Source: Candidatus Poribacteria bacterium (GTDB taxonomy: Bacteria; Poribacteria; WGA-4E; PCPOR2b). Taken from it: 64,000 bases of DNA. The notes under the pieces are model-generated. The model was given only the letters and a program-made list of their open reading frames with translations. It was not told the DNA's origin and did not search any database. Below, piece after piece: positions 7,342-16,122 of this stretch (position 1 is the stretch's first letter; each line of letters opens with the position of its first letter). The stretch is taken from assembly GCA_003635265.1 (NCBI GenBank), contig PYIZ01000048.1, forward strand, positions 248,001 through 312,000, read 5' to 3'. The translations under genes were made by a program, and so were the position numbers.

Positions 7342-9708
7342 TTGAAAATGCTGACCGAAGAAAAAATCCTGAAATTATGGGATGAAATTGATGTCTATGC
7401 CCAACTAACCCAACAGGCGAAATCGACACCCTACATCCTTCGCGAAATGCCTGCAGCTACCCATCATTTGAAATTAGATATGCTCACAGGTAAGATCTGC
7501 CAAGACATTTTTCTTAAGTCTAACATGATGCAAGGGATAGGTGTAGAGTATGTGCCGCATTGGGATTATTATACTCCTGCTGTTGAAACGAAGGCGTTAA
7601 ATCGGGAGTATAAGGATGGCACCTTTGATGCAATTCGATTTCGCCGGCAATGTCGACGTGAGTTCCAGCGTGAGGTTGACCAACAGCAAAACCAACTGCG
7701 AGCAGTTGGGATTTTTGGAGATTGGAAGAAGGGCAAAACTCTGGATTCACGCGATGAAGCGAAAATCATCAACGCTTTCAGCGCGCTGCAGGAGTTAGGG
7801 TATTTGAATAAGGATCAAAAATTGGGAGCTTGGTGTCCAAAATGTAATACTATACTAGACGTGGATGAGATGAAAAATCACCCATCTCCGGTGTATTCTG
7901 GGTACGTCAAATTTCCTGTCAGCATCGGTTTGGAAGAGTTTGGCGAGGACGTTTACCTATTAGCGTGGCTTCAAGATTTATGGTATCTTGCTGGAAGCAT
8001 TGCTATTGGGGTGGAGGAAAATAGCGAATATTGGCTTGTTGAGCTAGATGGTGAAATCCTGCTCCTTACTGAGGACAATCTCTCAGCTTGCTTTCCACCG
8101 GATCAGCAGGCAGATATAAATCGATTGCAAACCTGCCCGGTTGAGGTCCTGACGGATTGCTTTTGCGCCCATCCGTTTCTAGGCAAAGACCTTCAGGTAG
8201 TTGTTATTCCGGATATTTCTGAGCAAGGCGAGATGTTAGACGAAGGGACAAGGCATAAACCAACGACCGGAGTTAGGCCACTCACCCCGGGGCACCGTCC
8301 CGATGATTATCAAATTGCTCAAACTCTACAACTTCCGATTACATCGGTTATTGATGATGCTGGACGTTTAACGGAGGATTCTGAACAGTTTTGTGGTCTT
8401 GAAGTTTCCGACGCCGGAAAATTCATTGCTTTTGAATTAGAAAAACGGGGTTATCTAATATCAGCGGGAAATGAGGAGATGAATCAACCTCATTGTTGGC
8501 GGTGTGATATACCAGTCTTGTTTCGTTCAATTCAACAATGGATTTTTTCCTTGGACAATAACCAACTGCGTGATCGTGTGCTTTGTTCAGATGAACATTT
8601 AGCATACTATAGTCCTAAAGATAGAGATTGGATACAAAAAACGATTCAAAAACTCTCACCTCCACCGGTTTCACGCCACAGAGGTTGGGGTACTCCAATT
8701 CCGATTTTTCAGTGCCAAAAATGTGGAAGAGAACTTTCTGACACCCGGATTATCAAAGCCATCCGTACTCTGGTAAGTCGTCGCGGCGCCGACAGTTGGT
8801 TTAAGCTGAATGCTGAGGATTTGTTGCCTCCGAATACCCTATGTCCTAACTGTGATGGAAAGGAGTTTCGGAAAGAATTCACAACCCTTGATGGACGCTT
8901 CGCGATGCTTCTCAATGCAATTAACAATTTTGGAACCAAGGGAAATACGGTGAATCCGGTTAATGTTTATTTCTTTTACCCGAATCAATTTAATAAATGG
9001 TTCGCTCAGTTCGTTTTGACTTCAATTGCTATCTCCGATGTGGAGCCGTTGAATGTGGAGTTGACAGGAGATCATTCAAATGTCCAATCGGTTGATGTTG
9101 ACCAAAGTTGGACGGAGGAATATCCAAAGGATGTGCTGCGCTTGTGCTGCATCCAACCTAATGTGGACCCGTCATCAATCGAGACGCATCTCCAACAGTG
9201 TCAGCAAGAATACAGTGCCCTCCAAGAACTCTGTGCCGTGATATTAAGTCATCTCGAAGATTTTACCCTTGATCCAGATTCCCCCCAACTAGAACTGATA
9301 ATTCCGGATACACAGGAGTTATCCACTACTGCTAGCGTACTGCAATCTGTAGATTCCGCCTACCAGCGACGCGACTATTATCAAGCGTGGTGTCTATTAA
9401 GAGACTTCTGCCAATCAGATCTTCAGCAGTTTGTTGATAATTGGTTCAAGGCATCAGAAACAGTACCAGAAAAACAACCTTACCAAGCGATGCTATTAGA
9501 GATTTTGTATGTCTTGGTACAGCGGTTTGCACCAATCATTCCCTTTTTCTCCGAACAAACCTACGCTTCAATCCAAATGTGGGTAGATACGACTTCGCTT
9601 TCGGAGGACACCCCAAACCAAGATGAATCTGAATTGTCGAGCATTTTTTTGAAAAATTGGATTTCCCATGCTGATTTTCCCTGCTTTGCCGGTGCAGATA
9701 TGCTCTAA
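7342..9708 (+). CDS. Isoleucyl-tRNA synthetase-like protein lacking catalytic motifs (pseudo-IleRS)
   Basis: 788 codons without interruption, aligning by eye to isoleucyl-tRNA synthetase over most of its length (usually above 900 residues). Recognisable parts are the N-terminal PYVPxWD-like segment (YVPHWD near residue 74), WCPKC near 169, PHCWRCDIPVLFRS near 385, SRHRGWGTPIPIF near 440 and the zinc-like CPNCDGKEFRKE near 510. The signature residues are gone. The HIGH position reads HHLKLD, HGLPxE reads YYTPAVE, the DVWFDSG block reads LDGRFAML, and the KMSKS region reads VELTGDHSNV. The editing-domain TTTPWTLPAN is also lost. The gene sits exactly where ileS sits in the yggT-ileS-lspA order and is intact, so it is probably made as a non-catalytic protein. 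A functional ileS must lie elsewhere. Its role is unknown. Confidence 0.8.
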   Translation: MKMLTEEKILKLWDEIDVYAQLTQQAKSTPYILREMPAATHHLKLDMLTGKICQDIFLKSNMMQGIGVEYVPHWDYYTPAVETKALNREYKDGTFDAIRFRRQCRREFQREVDQQQNQLRAVGIFGDWKKGKTLDSRDEAKIINAFSALQELGYLNKDQKLGAWCPKCNTILDVDEMKNHPSPVYSGYVKFPVSIGLEEFGEDVYLLAWLQDLWYLAGSIAIGVEENSEYWLVELDGEILLLTEDNLSACFPPDQQADINRLQTCPVEVLTDCFCAHPFLGKDLQVVVIPDISEQGEMLDEGTRHKPTTGVRPLTPGHRPDDYQIAQTLQLPITSVIDDAGRLTEDSEQFCGLEVSDAGKFIAFELEKRGYLISAGNEEMNQPHCWRCDIPVLFRSIQQWIFSLDNNQLRDRVLCSDEHLAYYSPKDRDWIQKTIQKLSPPPVSRHRGWGTPIPIFQCQKCGRELSDTRIIKAIRTLVSRRGADSWFKLNAEDLLPPNTLCPNCDGKEFRKEFTTLDGRFAMLLNAINNFGTKGNTVNPVNVYFFYPNQFNKWFAQFVLTSIAISDVEPLNVELTGDHSNVQSVDVDQSWTEEYPKDVLRLCCIQPNVDPSSIETHLQQCQQEYSALQELCAVILSHLEDFTLDPDSPQLELIIPDTQELSTTASVLQSVDSAYQRRDYYQAWCLLRDFCQSDLQQFVDNWFKASETVPEKQPYQAMLLEILYVLVQRFAPIIPFFSEQTYASIQMWVDTTSLSEDTPNQDESELSSIFLKNWISHADFPCFAGADML

Positions 9709-9737
9709 AGGAACTGCTAGAGGAAAGGATATTCCCA

Positions 9738-10238
9738 ATGCGGAGAAACATACTGAAATTGATTTTACCTATATTTGGTGTTGCATTGCCTGTGTTATTA
9801 GTGGATCAATTCACTAAGTGGTTGATTCAACAAAATATTCCGCATCATGGTCAACATGTGATAATTCAGGGCATATTAAACCTACGCCATGACACGAATG
9901 ACGGTGCTGCATTTGGCCTGATGCCGGGACAAAGCGTACTGCTAGTTATTATCTCAATTGTTGCGATTGGCTTCATTGCCTACTACTACAAACAATTCCG
10001 CGAGAGTTTGTGGATGAAGATTGCGCTCAGTTTTCTGCTCGGGGGTGCACTTGGTAACTTTATTGACCGTGTTCGCTTGGGGGAAGTCACAGATTTTATT
10101 CAATTTCGATTACCCGGTTTCTGGTGGCCCACTTTCAACGTTGCCGATGTCGCCGTTTGTATCGGTGCAGGGATGTTGATGATTTACCTATTTCAGCATC
10201 GAGGAGACTACGATGAAGCGAAACAGATCGAAAATTAG
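9738..10238 (+). CDS. lspA: Lipoprotein signal peptidase II
   Basis: Four-helix inner-membrane aspartyl protease that removes signal peptides from prolipoproteins. Motifs in order are VDQFTKWLI near residue 21, the NDGAAFG block near 53, GGALGNFIDRV near 101 carrying the first catalytic Asp, and FNVADVAVCIG near 132 carrying the second. Length 166 is normal. ATG at 9738 follows AGGAAAGGATATTCCC. It follows the IleRS-like gene in the standard order, and its 3' end overlaps the next gene by 26 bases. Confidence 0.95.
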   Translation: MRRNILKLILPIFGVALPVLLVDQFTKWLIQQNIPHHGQHVIIQGILNLRHDTNDGAAFGLMPGQSVLLVIISIVAIGFIAYYYKQFRESLWMKIALSFLLGGALGNFIDRVRLGEVTDFIQFRLPGFWWPTFNVADVAVCIGAGMLMIYLFQHRGDYDEAKQIEN

Positions 10239-10713
10239 GTTACTCATTGTTCTGATGTTAACCGTGATGGTTGCGACGAATGCTTTTGCCCAATTGGAGG
10301 AAAATCCGGAAGAAGAGGCATCGTCTGCCAGTCGGCAGGAAGAAGAGGTTTACCATGAAAGCACGTTACGCCGCTTTGAAATTATTACCATCATTGCGCT
10401 GCCGTTTACAGCGATTCATAGCTATGTAGGTGTACGGGGTATCCGAATGATTCAGCAAAACGAGTTCGCGCCAGAACTCTCTCCGACGGATTTCAGAATT
10501 ATCGGGGCATCTGCGGTGTCGCTTGCTCTCCTTATCGGTTTCTGGGATTGGTTGCATACACATGACAAAAATCCTTCAGAAGAACTAATTCCTACTTCGC
10601 CGCAACCTAGAGTCCCTCCACGACGAGCCCCAATCCGAGGTGTTGGACAGAACGATTGGAACACCGATGAGCCGCAGGGGTTTGTTGTGCCGCTCGCTCA
10701 CATTCGGTTTTGA
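10213..10713 (+). CDS. Hypothetical protein with signal peptide and two membrane helices
   Basis: 166 residues, no family recognised. An N-terminal signal peptide ends at NAFAQ near residue 26. It is followed by a Glu/Ser-rich stretch, two hydrophobic segments (about residues 55-75 and 95-115, the latter ending GFWDWLHTH), and a Pro/Arg-rich tail. The start overlaps the lspA end by 26 bases and is preceded by GAGGAG, indicating translational coupling. A cell-envelope protein is the most that can be said. Confidence 0.65.
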   Translation: MKRNRSKIRLLIVLMLTVMVATNAFAQLEENPEEEASSASRQEEEVYHESTLRRFEIITIIALPFTAIHSYVGVRGIRMIQQNEFAPELSPTDFRIIGASAVSLALLIGFWDWLHTHDKNPSEELIPTSPQPRVPPRRAPIRGVGQNDWNTDEPQGFVVPLAHIRF

Positions 10714-10781
10714 TGGGTTAACGACTCAGATTATTTTAATTGATTTATCGATTTGCTCTTTTACGCATTACGTCCCATATT

Positions 10782-11297
10782 ATGGCCGTTTTAGAAATCC
10801 AAACCAATGATGCTCTTATCTTACGACAAGAGGCTGCTCCTGTCCCAGAAATCAACGCAGATCTACAGCCGTTTATCGAAAATATGTTTGAGACGATGTA
10901 CGAGGCACAAGGGATTGGTTTGGCAGCACCGCAGGTCGGTGTGTCCAAACGGATTGTCGTCATTGACATCGAAGAGCACCATCCGGAGTACCCGCGGATT
11001 GCGTTGATTAATCCCGTCATTACAATGACCATCGGTGAAGAGTTGGGTGAAGAGGGTTGTCTAAGTCTGCCGGGAGTGCGAGGAATGGTTCGACGGGCAG
11101 CGATTGTGAAGGTGGAAGGACTGCTGCCAGATGGAAACAAAATTGAGTTTGACGCTAGCAATCTGATGGCAAGGGTTTTGCAACATGAAATTGACCATCT
11201 GAACGGGATTCTGTTTACTGATCTGCTGCGTCCCGAAGATCAAGAACTGCTTGAACCTCGACCAGAATCATCTGAAAAAAGCGGTGATCAAGAATGA
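10782..11297 (+). CDS. def: Peptide deformylase
   Basis: Metalloenzyme that removes the formyl group from nascent proteins. The three signature motifs are present: GIGLAAPQVG near residue 43, EGCLSLPG near 88 with the metal-binding Cys, and QHEIDHLNG near 130 with the two metal-binding His and the catalytic Glu. The open frame extends back to a TTG at 10740, giving an odd tail YRFALLRITSHI. ATG at 10782 restores the normal N-terminus MAVLEI, so it is preferred, although no clear Shine-Dalgarno sequence precedes it. The upstream bases contain a TTTTACGCATTACG repeat word also seen at two other loci. Its end overlaps fmt by 4 bases. Confidence 0.93.
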   Translation: MAVLEIQTNDALILRQEAAPVPEINADLQPFIENMFETMYEAQGIGLAAPQVGVSKRIVVIDIEEHHPEYPRIALINPVITMTIGEELGEEGCLSLPGVRGMVRRAAIVKVEGLLPDGNKIEFDASNLMARVLQHEIDHLNGILFTDLLRPEDQELLEPRPESSEKSGDQE

Positions 11298-12325
11298 AGA
11301 TCCTCTTCATGGGAACAAGTGAGTTTGCGGTTCCGAGTCTCGAAAAATTGATTGCGGAGCGATTTGAACTCGTTGGGGTTGTAACACAACCGGACCGTCC
11401 AAGTGGTAGGGGGAAGCGGCTTACTCCACCTCCCATCAAGGGTGTCGCCGCTGCTCACAATCTCCCGATTTATCAGCCGGAACGGGTCCGGCACCGTGAT
11501 TCTGTTCGTATGCTGAGAGAACTTCAACCCGACGTGATCGTTGTCGTTGCTTTTGGTCAGATTCTTCCGAAATCAGTGCTAGAACTGCCTCCTTATGGCT
11601 GTCTCAATGTGCATCCCTCGTGTCTCCCAAAATATCGGGGGGCTGCTCCGATTCAATGGGCGCTGATTAACGGCGAAACGGAAACAGGGGTCACAATTAT
11701 GCTGCTCGATGAAGGAGAAGATACAGGGGATATTATTCTGCAAAACAGTCTTCCGATTGATGTTTTGGATGATGCAACTACCCTTTCAATCCGATTAGCA
11801 AATTTGGCTCCTTCCCTGCTAATTCAAGCGTTAGAACGCATCTCAGATGGTCCGCCACCGCATCAACCCCAAGATCATTCCCAAGCAACCCATGCCCCTC
11901 GACTCACCAAGGAGGTTGGTCAAATTGATTGGAGCCAGCCGGCAGATCAGATTCATAATCTGGTGCGTGGCGTTTCGATGTGGCCTGGTGCGTATACGTG
12001 GATAAAAGCGGACAAACAGGCTGCAGATGATGATCTCCGTTTGAAAATAACTGCTTGCACTGTTGTCGATTATCTGAATTCTACAGAGCTTTCCAGCGGT
12101 ACAATCGAGGTTACATCTAACAAAGAACTCGTTGTCTTTACAGGGAAGGGTAGTCCAGATAGAGCCGGGATGCAAAGTGACCGCGACGGATTGGGAGGCA
12201 AGCATTTACGATTAGACCGTGTCCAACCCGCAAACAAGAAGGAAATGGACGCTAGTGCCTTTATAAATGGATATCGGTTAAAAACGGGCGATCAGCTTTT
12301 TCGTAAGGAAACGCCAACAGATTAA
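11294..12325 (+). CDS. fmt: Methionyl-tRNA formyltransferase
   Basis: Formylates initiator Met-tRNA using 10-formyltetrahydrofolate. The N-terminal Rossmann-like domain begins FMGTSEFAVPSLEKL. The catalytic block NVHPSCLPKYRGAAPIQWA near residue 105 holds the Asn and His of the active site, and DEGEDTGDI follows with the Asp. The C-terminal OB-like domain contains WSQPADQIHNLVRG. Length 343 is slightly above the common 310-320. The ATGA overlap with def indicates one operon, as in many bacteria. Confidence 0.95.
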   Translation: MKILFMGTSEFAVPSLEKLIAERFELVGVVTQPDRPSGRGKRLTPPPIKGVAAAHNLPIYQPERVRHRDSVRMLRELQPDVIVVVAFGQILPKSVLELPPYGCLNVHPSCLPKYRGAAPIQWALINGETETGVTIMLLDEGEDTGDIILQNSLPIDVLDDATTLSIRLANLAPSLLIQALERISDGPPPHQPQDHSQATHAPRLTKEVGQIDWSQPADQIHNLVRGVSMWPGAYTWIKADKQAADDDLRLKITACTVVDYLNSTELSSGTIEVTSNKELVVFTGKGSPDRAGMQSDRDGLGGKHLRLDRVQPANKKEMDASAFINGYRLKTGDQLFRKETPTD

Positions 12326-12336
12326 GTAGGTTGAAC

Positions 12337-13320
12337 ATGCGCCGAAATGCCATATTATTTGCTGTTATTAAAGTCTTGATGGTATTTCTCGGAGTGCTCG
12401 GTGTTATCGGGCTGGTTTTCCTCTTTTGGATCATTCCGCAGCAAGTCCGCACTCCGGAAGTTGCTGTGCCCAACTTAATAGGACAAAGTTACCAACAAGC
12501 GGTGTTACTTATCACGAGTTCAGGATTGGCAGTCGATCCTGTGCTGGAAAAAAAGCCAAGCCCTGACTTTCCAGAAGGACAAGTCATCGAGCAAGAACCA
12601 TCAGCAAATTTCAAAATTAAGTTGAACAAGCCCATTCGACTTACCTTGAGTTCGGGCAGCGAACTGGTGGCGATACCCGACGTGACGGGAAGATTACTGA
12701 GCGATGCCGATATTTTACTGACAGATGTTGGATTGCGACGGGGAAGGGTTGCAGCAGTCTACACCGATCGATATCCAGAGGTGCACACTGTTATCGCGCA
12801 AACCCCTCGAGCAACTACGCTGCACCCATACGATGGCGAGGTTCATTTGCTATTAAGTTTGGGTGTCCGCCCAAAATTGTTACGAATGCCTGACCTCAGC
12901 CTTATGTCGATCGATAAGGCGCGTCCCTTACTTGAATCACACGGACTCCAAATTGGTGAATTGGTGTATAAACCACACCCGGAAATTGACCAAGGTGTGA
13001 TTATCAATCATCGACCGAGTGTGGGTGAACTACTTCGGGTTGGGCAGGTGATCAATTTTGAAGTCAGCGGGTCGCAGCGGAAGGAAGAGGACAAGGGAGG
13101 CTTTCTGGATATAAAGCACGAAGTCTCCTCGACCGGTGCGACTCACAAACGGGTGCGGATTGTCATAGAGGATGAGCGCAACAAGCTGATTAAAGTTGTT
13201 GATGGCCGGTATAAGTCCGGTACACTTATCGAAAAACCGCCGGTCCGTGTTGTGGGTAAAGCGACAATGCGTATCTATGAAGACAACCGATTGGTCGACA
13301 CACGGGAGTATGATTGGTAA
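12337..13320 (+). CDS. Membrane-anchored PASTA-domain protein without kinase domain
   Basis: About 327 residues. One N-terminal transmembrane helix (residues 8-33) is followed by three PASTA repeats, beginning near VAVPNLIGQSY, VAIPDVTGRLL and LRMPDLSLMSI, and a basic C-terminal domain of about 80 residues that I do not recognise. PASTA domains bind peptidoglycan fragments and normally sit on PrkC-type kinases or penicillin-binding proteins; neither catalytic part is here. The place after def-fmt and before rpe is where Firmicutes carry prkC, so this looks like a kinase-less counterpart. The frame also opens at a TTG at 12331; ATG at 12337 follows AGTAGGTTGAAC. Confidence 0.8.
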   Translation: MRRNAILFAVIKVLMVFLGVLGVIGLVFLFWIIPQQVRTPEVAVPNLIGQSYQQAVLLITSSGLAVDPVLEKKPSPDFPEGQVIEQEPSANFKIKLNKPIRLTLSSGSELVAIPDVTGRLLSDADILLTDVGLRRGRVAAVYTDRYPEVHTVIAQTPRATTLHPYDGEVHLLLSLGVRPKLLRMPDLSLMSIDKARPLLESHGLQIGELVYKPHPEIDQGVIINHRPSVGELLRVGQVINFEVSGSQRKEEDKGGFLDIKHEVSSTGATHKRVRIVIEDERNKLIKVVDGRYKSGTLIEKPPVRVVGKATMRIYEDNRLVDTREYDW

Positions 13321-13393
13321 GTAGGATTTAACTACCCGCCTGATGAAATAGATCGAATTGGTCAAGATTAGTTAAGTAGTATGAGGTGAGCAA

Positions 13394-14065
13394 TTGTCGG
13401 AACGAAAAATTATGATCGCCCCCTCCATGCTCGCATCGGATTTTAGCCGAATTGGGGAGGAGGTTTGCCGGGTGGCTGAAGCGGGTGCCGACCTCATCCA
13501 CCTTGATGTGATGGATGGGCACTTTGTTCCCAACTTAACAATGGGACCTCAACTGATTAAATCGATCCGGTCCTATACAGACCTCCCTTTTGATGTACAC
13601 CTGATGATCACTGAACCACAGGCGTATGTTGATGCTTTTGTTGATGCGGGTGCGGATCTTATCACGGTTCACATTGAGCTAGAGGAACAGTTCCCAACTA
13701 TTATCGATCAGGTTAAGAACAGTGATGTCAAAGTTGGCATAGCCCTGCGGCCCAAAACACCTATAGCAACAGTTGAACCGTACCTCGGTGATATTGACTT
13801 GGTTTTGCCAATGAGTGTCGAACCCGGATTCGGAGGTCAATCGTTCCAAACGGATACACTCGACAAGATCGATCAGTTATCACAACTGATTCAAACCCGA
13901 AAACTGAATGTCGCAATCGAGGTTGATGGCGGAATCAACCAAGAGACTGCGGCGTTGGTTGGGCGTTGTGGGGCAACAATTTTAGTGGCTGGCACCGCAA
14001 TTTTCGGACAAGATGATCTCCGGAGTGCAATCCACGGCTTACGCCAAGCGGCTTTGTCAGGGTGA
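13394..14065 (+). CDS. rpe: Ribulose-phosphate 3-epimerase
   Basis: Pentose phosphate pathway TIM-barrel epimerase interconverting ribulose-5-phosphate and xylulose-5-phosphate. Motifs are IAPSMLASDF at the N-terminus, HLDVMDGHFVPNLTMG near residue 34, DVHLMI near 68, MSVEPGFGGQSF near 141 and EVDGGIN near 176, which hold the metal and acid-base residues. Length 223 is typical. The start is TTG at 13394 with GAGGTGA 5 bases upstream. The stop overlaps an open frame leading to the following TPR gene. Confidence 0.95.
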   Translation: MSERKIMIAPSMLASDFSRIGEEVCRVAEAGADLIHLDVMDGHFVPNLTMGPQLIKSIRSYTDLPFDVHLMITEPQAYVDAFVDAGADLITVHIELEEQFPTIIDQVKNSDVKVGIALRPKTPIATVEPYLGDIDLVLPMSVEPGFGGQSFQTDTLDKIDQLSQLIQTRKLNVAIEVDGGINQETAALVGRCGATILVAGTAIFGQDDLRSAIHGLRQAALSG

Positions 14066-14154
14066 GAAGCAGTTCGGGTGGATCAGTAAAAGCATACACC
14101 TTTGACCTTCAAGTTGAGTCGGGACATTCCCCCGGTAAATTTTTTTTATACTCC

Positions 14155-15099
14155 ATGAAATTGACATCCCCTTTTTTGTTTTTCTGTTGTCTCTATCTCT
14201 TGCTCTGCATAGCTTTTCCCGTCCATTCACAAAACTTTAATGCTGATAATCTATTGGGCTTTGCGCAATCCCTCTTTCGGGAAGGGGACTATCTAAATGC
14301 TGTACATGAATATCAACGTTACCTGTTCCTTTACCCGGGCACAACCGAAGCAGATTTTGTTCAACTCCATATCGCTGCTGCGTATCAGAATATGGGAAGA
14401 TTGGACGCAGCTATAGAAACCTACCAATCACTAATTCAAAACTACCCACAAAGCCCATTTATTCAGCGCGCTCGATCTAATATAGCGCAGTGTCAGCTCT
14501 TGAACGGCAATCAAGCCACATCAATTACATCGTTACGTCAATTCTTGTCGGACTATCCTGAAAGCGGGTTAGCGCCGCGAGCGCAGTTTATTATTGCAAC
14601 AATCTATATGAATGAAAAAGATTGGACAGCTGCAGCACGGGAGTGGCAGCAGGTGCGGACCAGATACTCACAAACCCCGTTTGCGGAAATGAGTGATCAA
14701 TTGATACGCATAGCCCGACAGGCAGAATCCCTTCCACGTCGATCTCCTAGTGCCGCTGGGTTGCTCTCGACATTTCTTCCGGGACTTGGACAAATCTACA
14801 GTGGGCACTATTCAGCTGGTGTGTATTCCCTGTTAGTTGTCGGTGCGACTGCTGCTGGAACGGCTCACTATATCGATCAGGAACGCTACGAGGTTGCGAT
14901 TCCAGTGGGTATCATCGGACTATTTTTTTATATCAGCAGTATTTATGATAGCTTACAGTACGCCAAGGCTTTTAACCACCAGCACGAAGATCAACTCCGT
15001 GATAGGCTCCGAAATCGGATTTCTGAATCCGATCTGTTCAGCGCTTCGGATACGCCTCCGACTGATATGGCACTTGTATTTTTTGCCACTCGCTTTTAG
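14155..15099 (+). CDS. Secreted or membrane TPR protein with C-terminal PGLGQIYSG membrane module
   Basis: About 314 residues. A signal peptide ends at VHSQ near residue 24. Tetratricopeptide/outer-membrane-lipoprotein-like repeats cover residues 30-180 (for example AQSLFREGDYLNAVHEYQRY and TYQSLIQNYPQSPF). A C-terminal module with two hydrophobic helices starts LSTFLPGLGQIYSGHYSAG near 202. The frame is open from 14062, but ATG at 14155 gives the signal peptide and is preferred. The next gene is a paralogue with the same layout. The TPR part recalls BamD/YbgF-type envelope proteins. Function unknown. Confidence 0.7.
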   Translation: MKLTSPFLFFCCLYLLLCIAFPVHSQNFNADNLLGFAQSLFREGDYLNAVHEYQRYLFLYPGTTEADFVQLHIAAAYQNMGRLDAAIETYQSLIQNYPQSPFIQRARSNIAQCQLLNGNQATSITSLRQFLSDYPESGLAPRAQFIIATIYMNEKDWTAAAREWQQVRTRYSQTPFAEMSDQLIRIARQAESLPRRSPSAAGLLSTFLPGLGQIYSGHYSAGVYSLLVVGATAAGTAHYIDQERYEVAIPVGIIGLFFYISSIYDSLQYAKAFNHQHEDQLRDRLRNRISESDLFSASDTPPTDMALVFFATRF

Positions 15100-15159
15100 T
15101 TCTTTCCAGCATTCTTTTCTCTTCTGAACTGCTTTTGCTTAATTTGGGGCAATTTACCG

Positions 15160-16035
15160 ATGATCGCCTACTTTTTGGTTTCCTTGCTCACCATCGTTCA
15201 ACCCCAATCCGACCTGCGTCAGTTCCTCTACGCCGAGCACCTTTTCGACCAACGTGCCTATCGCTCCGCAATCCTTGAGTATAAGCGGTTACTTTTTCAT
15301 CATCCTGATATACCTAGGGCAGACCTTGCACGCTACCGGATTGGGTTGAGCTATTATCATCAAGGCAACCGAGAGCTGGCTCGACAGAAATTTGAGGAAG
15401 TTACGCAGAAGTTTCCCCATTCCCCACTTAACCTCCAAGCGCAATTGATGCTCGGCAGGACATATTTTGATGGTAAAAACTATTCCACCGCCCGATCAAT
15501 CTTTTTTCCGATTGTTAGCGCAGATGGAGGCGGAGAGACAGCAGCGCAGGCACGATACCTACGGGGCTGGTGTTATATCCATGAACGGGCTTGGTTCAAA
15601 GCGATAACAGAGTTCCGCACCGTTCAACAACTTCAGCCGGATACCCCACTCAGCCAAATCTCCAATCAGCTAGCCGATGTTACTTATGCAAACACGCCTT
15701 TACCCTTCAAGTCGCCTCGACTGGCTGAGTGGCTGTCCACCTTTTTTCCGGGGGCTGGACAGATCTACGCTGGCAAGCTAGAAAGTGGATTAATCTCTGG
15801 CGCATTCCATACAGCTATATGCTACCTATTGGTGGATTCAATACTTGACGAGCGTTATGTGGATGCGGTTGGGATATGCTTGGTAGGTTCGCGCTTTATT
15901 ATGAACAATCGAGTCAACGCGAGAGAATGGGCGATTAAACATAACCAGAGACTTGAAGCTGACTTCATCCGTCAATTGAGGCAACAGGTACAGGATAACA
16001 CGCCGCCAGATTTCCAACCAAAACTACCGGGTTAA
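15160..16035 (+). CDS. TPR protein with C-terminal PGAGQIYAG membrane module, paralogue of the previous gene
   Basis: 291 residues with the same architecture as the upstream gene: an N-terminal hydrophobic segment, TPR-like repeats (EHLFDQRAYRSAILEYKRL, RQKFEEVTQKFPHSP), then WLSTFFPGAGQIYAGKLESG near residue 198 followed by hydrophobic helices. It is 60 bp downstream in the same direction and closes the plus-strand run that began at yggS. The pair probably arose by tandem duplication and has diverged widely, since only motif-level likeness is left. A scaffold role at the envelope is inference. Confidence 0.68.
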   Translation: MIAYFLVSLLTIVQPQSDLRQFLYAEHLFDQRAYRSAILEYKRLLFHHPDIPRADLARYRIGLSYYHQGNRELARQKFEEVTQKFPHSPLNLQAQLMLGRTYFDGKNYSTARSIFFPIVSADGGGETAAQARYLRGWCYIHERAWFKAITEFRTVQQLQPDTPLSQISNQLADVTYANTPLPFKSPRLAEWLSTFFPGAGQIYAGKLESGLISGAFHTAICYLLVDSILDERYVDAVGICLVGSRFIMNNRVNAREWAIKHNQRLEADFIRQLRQQVQDNTPPDFQPKLPG

Positions 16036-16122
16036 TGCTATAGACAGAACGTGAGCAGTTTCATCAAAGACAACGGTACTGTAGCCGATCCATCAACAAC
16101 TCTCTATCCTACAAAACCGACG

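Noticed and set aside
7342-9708. Functional isoleucyl-tRNA synthetase (ileS)
   Set aside because: The gene order and overall similarity invite this call, but the HIGH, KMSKS and editing signatures are all missing, so I annotate it as IleRS-like without the symbol.
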